Part shown: in pieces, positions 63,617 through 64,000 of the stretch
Layout of the letters: each line of letters starts with the position of its first letter
How positions within the stretch are numbered: position 1 is the first letter of the stretch
Origin: Ureibacillus composti
Lineage (GTDB): Bacteria; Bacillota; Bacilli; Bacillales_A; Planococcaceae
Direction: 5' to 3'
DNA length: 64,000 nt
NCBI GenBank assembly: GCA_030348875.1
Contig: JAUCEP010000002.1
Location: forward strand, 1,815,001-1,879,000
The notes under the pieces: generated by a model
Seen by the model: the letters and a program-made list of their open reading frames with translations, nothing else
Database searches by the model: none
Told to the model about the DNA's origin: nothing
Translations under genes and position numbers: made by a program

Positions 63617-63889
63617 GTGAATAAAACAGAATTAGTAAACTCTGTTGCTGAAGCTGCGGCTCTTTCTAAAAAAGACGCTTCTAAAGCAGTTGAAGCTGTA
63701 TTTGATACAATTCAAGATGCTCTTGCAAAGGGTGACAAAGTTCAATTAATCGGTTTTGGGAATTTCGAAGTACGTGAACGTGCGGCTCGTAAAGGTCGTA
63801 ATCCACAATCAGGTGAAGAAATCGAAATCGCTGCAAGTAAAGTACCTGCTTTCAAACCAGGTAAAGCGCTTAAAGATGCTGTGAAATAA
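63617..63889 (+). CDS. hbs: DNA-binding protein HU
   Basis: Histone-like dimer that bends and compacts DNA. The 90-residue protein matches HBsu: [40 protein letters not shown], the DNA-binding arm with [14 protein letters not shown], and [15 protein letters not shown]. The GTG at 63617 is the start because GAGGAGG lies 8 bases upstream and homologues begin MNKTEL; the GTG at 63608 overlaps the site. It follows spoIVA as in B. subtilis. Confidence 0.96.
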   Translation: MNKTELVNSVAEAAALSKKDASKAVEAVFDTIQDALAKGDKVQLIGFGNFEVRERAARKGRNPQSGEEIEIAASKVPAFKPGKALKDAVK

Positions 63890-63908
63890 TCAGCCTTGCA
63901 GTTACATA

Positions 63909-63948
63909 GAGCAGTCGTCATGGACTCATGATGACTGCTCTTTTTTTA
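63909..63948 (+). terminator. Terminator after hbs
   Basis: GAGCAGTCGTCATG (63909-63922) and CATGATGACTGCTC (63927-63940) pair with one G-T and are followed by seven T residues. Confidence 0.92.
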
Positions 63949-64000
63949 CATACTAATTGATAAATAATAGATAATAAATTTGCGAGTACTATTTTCGCTT

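Overview
The window is one continuous stretch of an AT-rich, low-GC, endospore-forming Gram-positive genome. The spore genes spoIVA, sleB, ypeB and prsW, the bacillithiol reductase gene ypdA, and gene order matching the Bacillus subtilis fer-recS-ypbE-ypbG-ypdA // ansA-prsW-sleB-ypeB-ypfA-cmk-ypfD-der-gpsA-yphE-yphF-spoIVA-hbs chromosome segment all support this. SpoIVA sequence and the style of the intergenic repeats suggest a Lysinibacillus-like member of the Planococcaceae/Caryophanaceae; the genus is an inference. No rRNA, tRNA, CRISPR array, transposase or phage gene was seen.

Layout. (1) 1-3968: tryptophan-to-anthranilate locus: kynU (5' end cut by the window), kynA, an MhsT-like sodium:amino-acid symporter, and a frameshifted kynB. 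(2) 4190-6050: glnR-glnA behind two GlnR boxes. (3) 6200-12329: a gentisate locus (gentisate dioxygenase, fumarylpyruvate-hydrolase-type FAH protein, 3-hydroxybenzoate-6-hydroxylase-like flavoprotein, two IclR regulators and a DinB-fold protein that may be the thiol-dependent maleylpyruvate isomerase); an aromatic-acid MFS transporter lies at 16067. (4) 12567-15665: TlpA-like thioredoxin, cupin, fabI with a FapR box, and padR with a membrane partner behind a palindromic operator. (5) 17798-23680: housekeeping genes fer, ypbB, recS, ypbE, ypbG, ypdA. (6) 24490-49957: a roughly 25-kb aromatic meta-cleavage region set between ypdA and ansA. (7) 50052-63950: housekeeping and spore genes ansA to hbs.

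How the large cluster may work. A flavin reductase supplies reduced flavin to HsaA-type monooxygenases (two paralogues). These would hydroxylate a phenol to a catechol. One of three paralogous extradiol dioxygenases opens the ring, one of two C-C hydrolases splits the product, and a hydratase, aldolase and acylating acetaldehyde dehydrogenase carry 2-hydroxypentadienoate to pyruvate and acetyl-CoA. A middle operon (34394-42459) adds parts that do not belong to the textbook route: a stand-alone FAD synthetase, an isocitrate-lyase/PEP-mutase-family lyase, two fumarate-reductase-type flavoproteins, an SDR, a GlcG-like protein and a racemase-fold protein lacking the usual catalytic cysteines. A third flavoprotein ends the last operon. 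I infer these process the acid released by the hydrolases; the substrate is unknown. Control appears to come from an unusual XylR_N-V4R-PucR-type regulator with an intact phenol-sensor zinc site, and from CcpA through cre sites.

Other points: the spoIVA reading frame seems to begin with ATA; intergenic regions carry three families of structured repeats, one a mosaic of nested hairpins in six places, plus a 52-bp tandem repeat.
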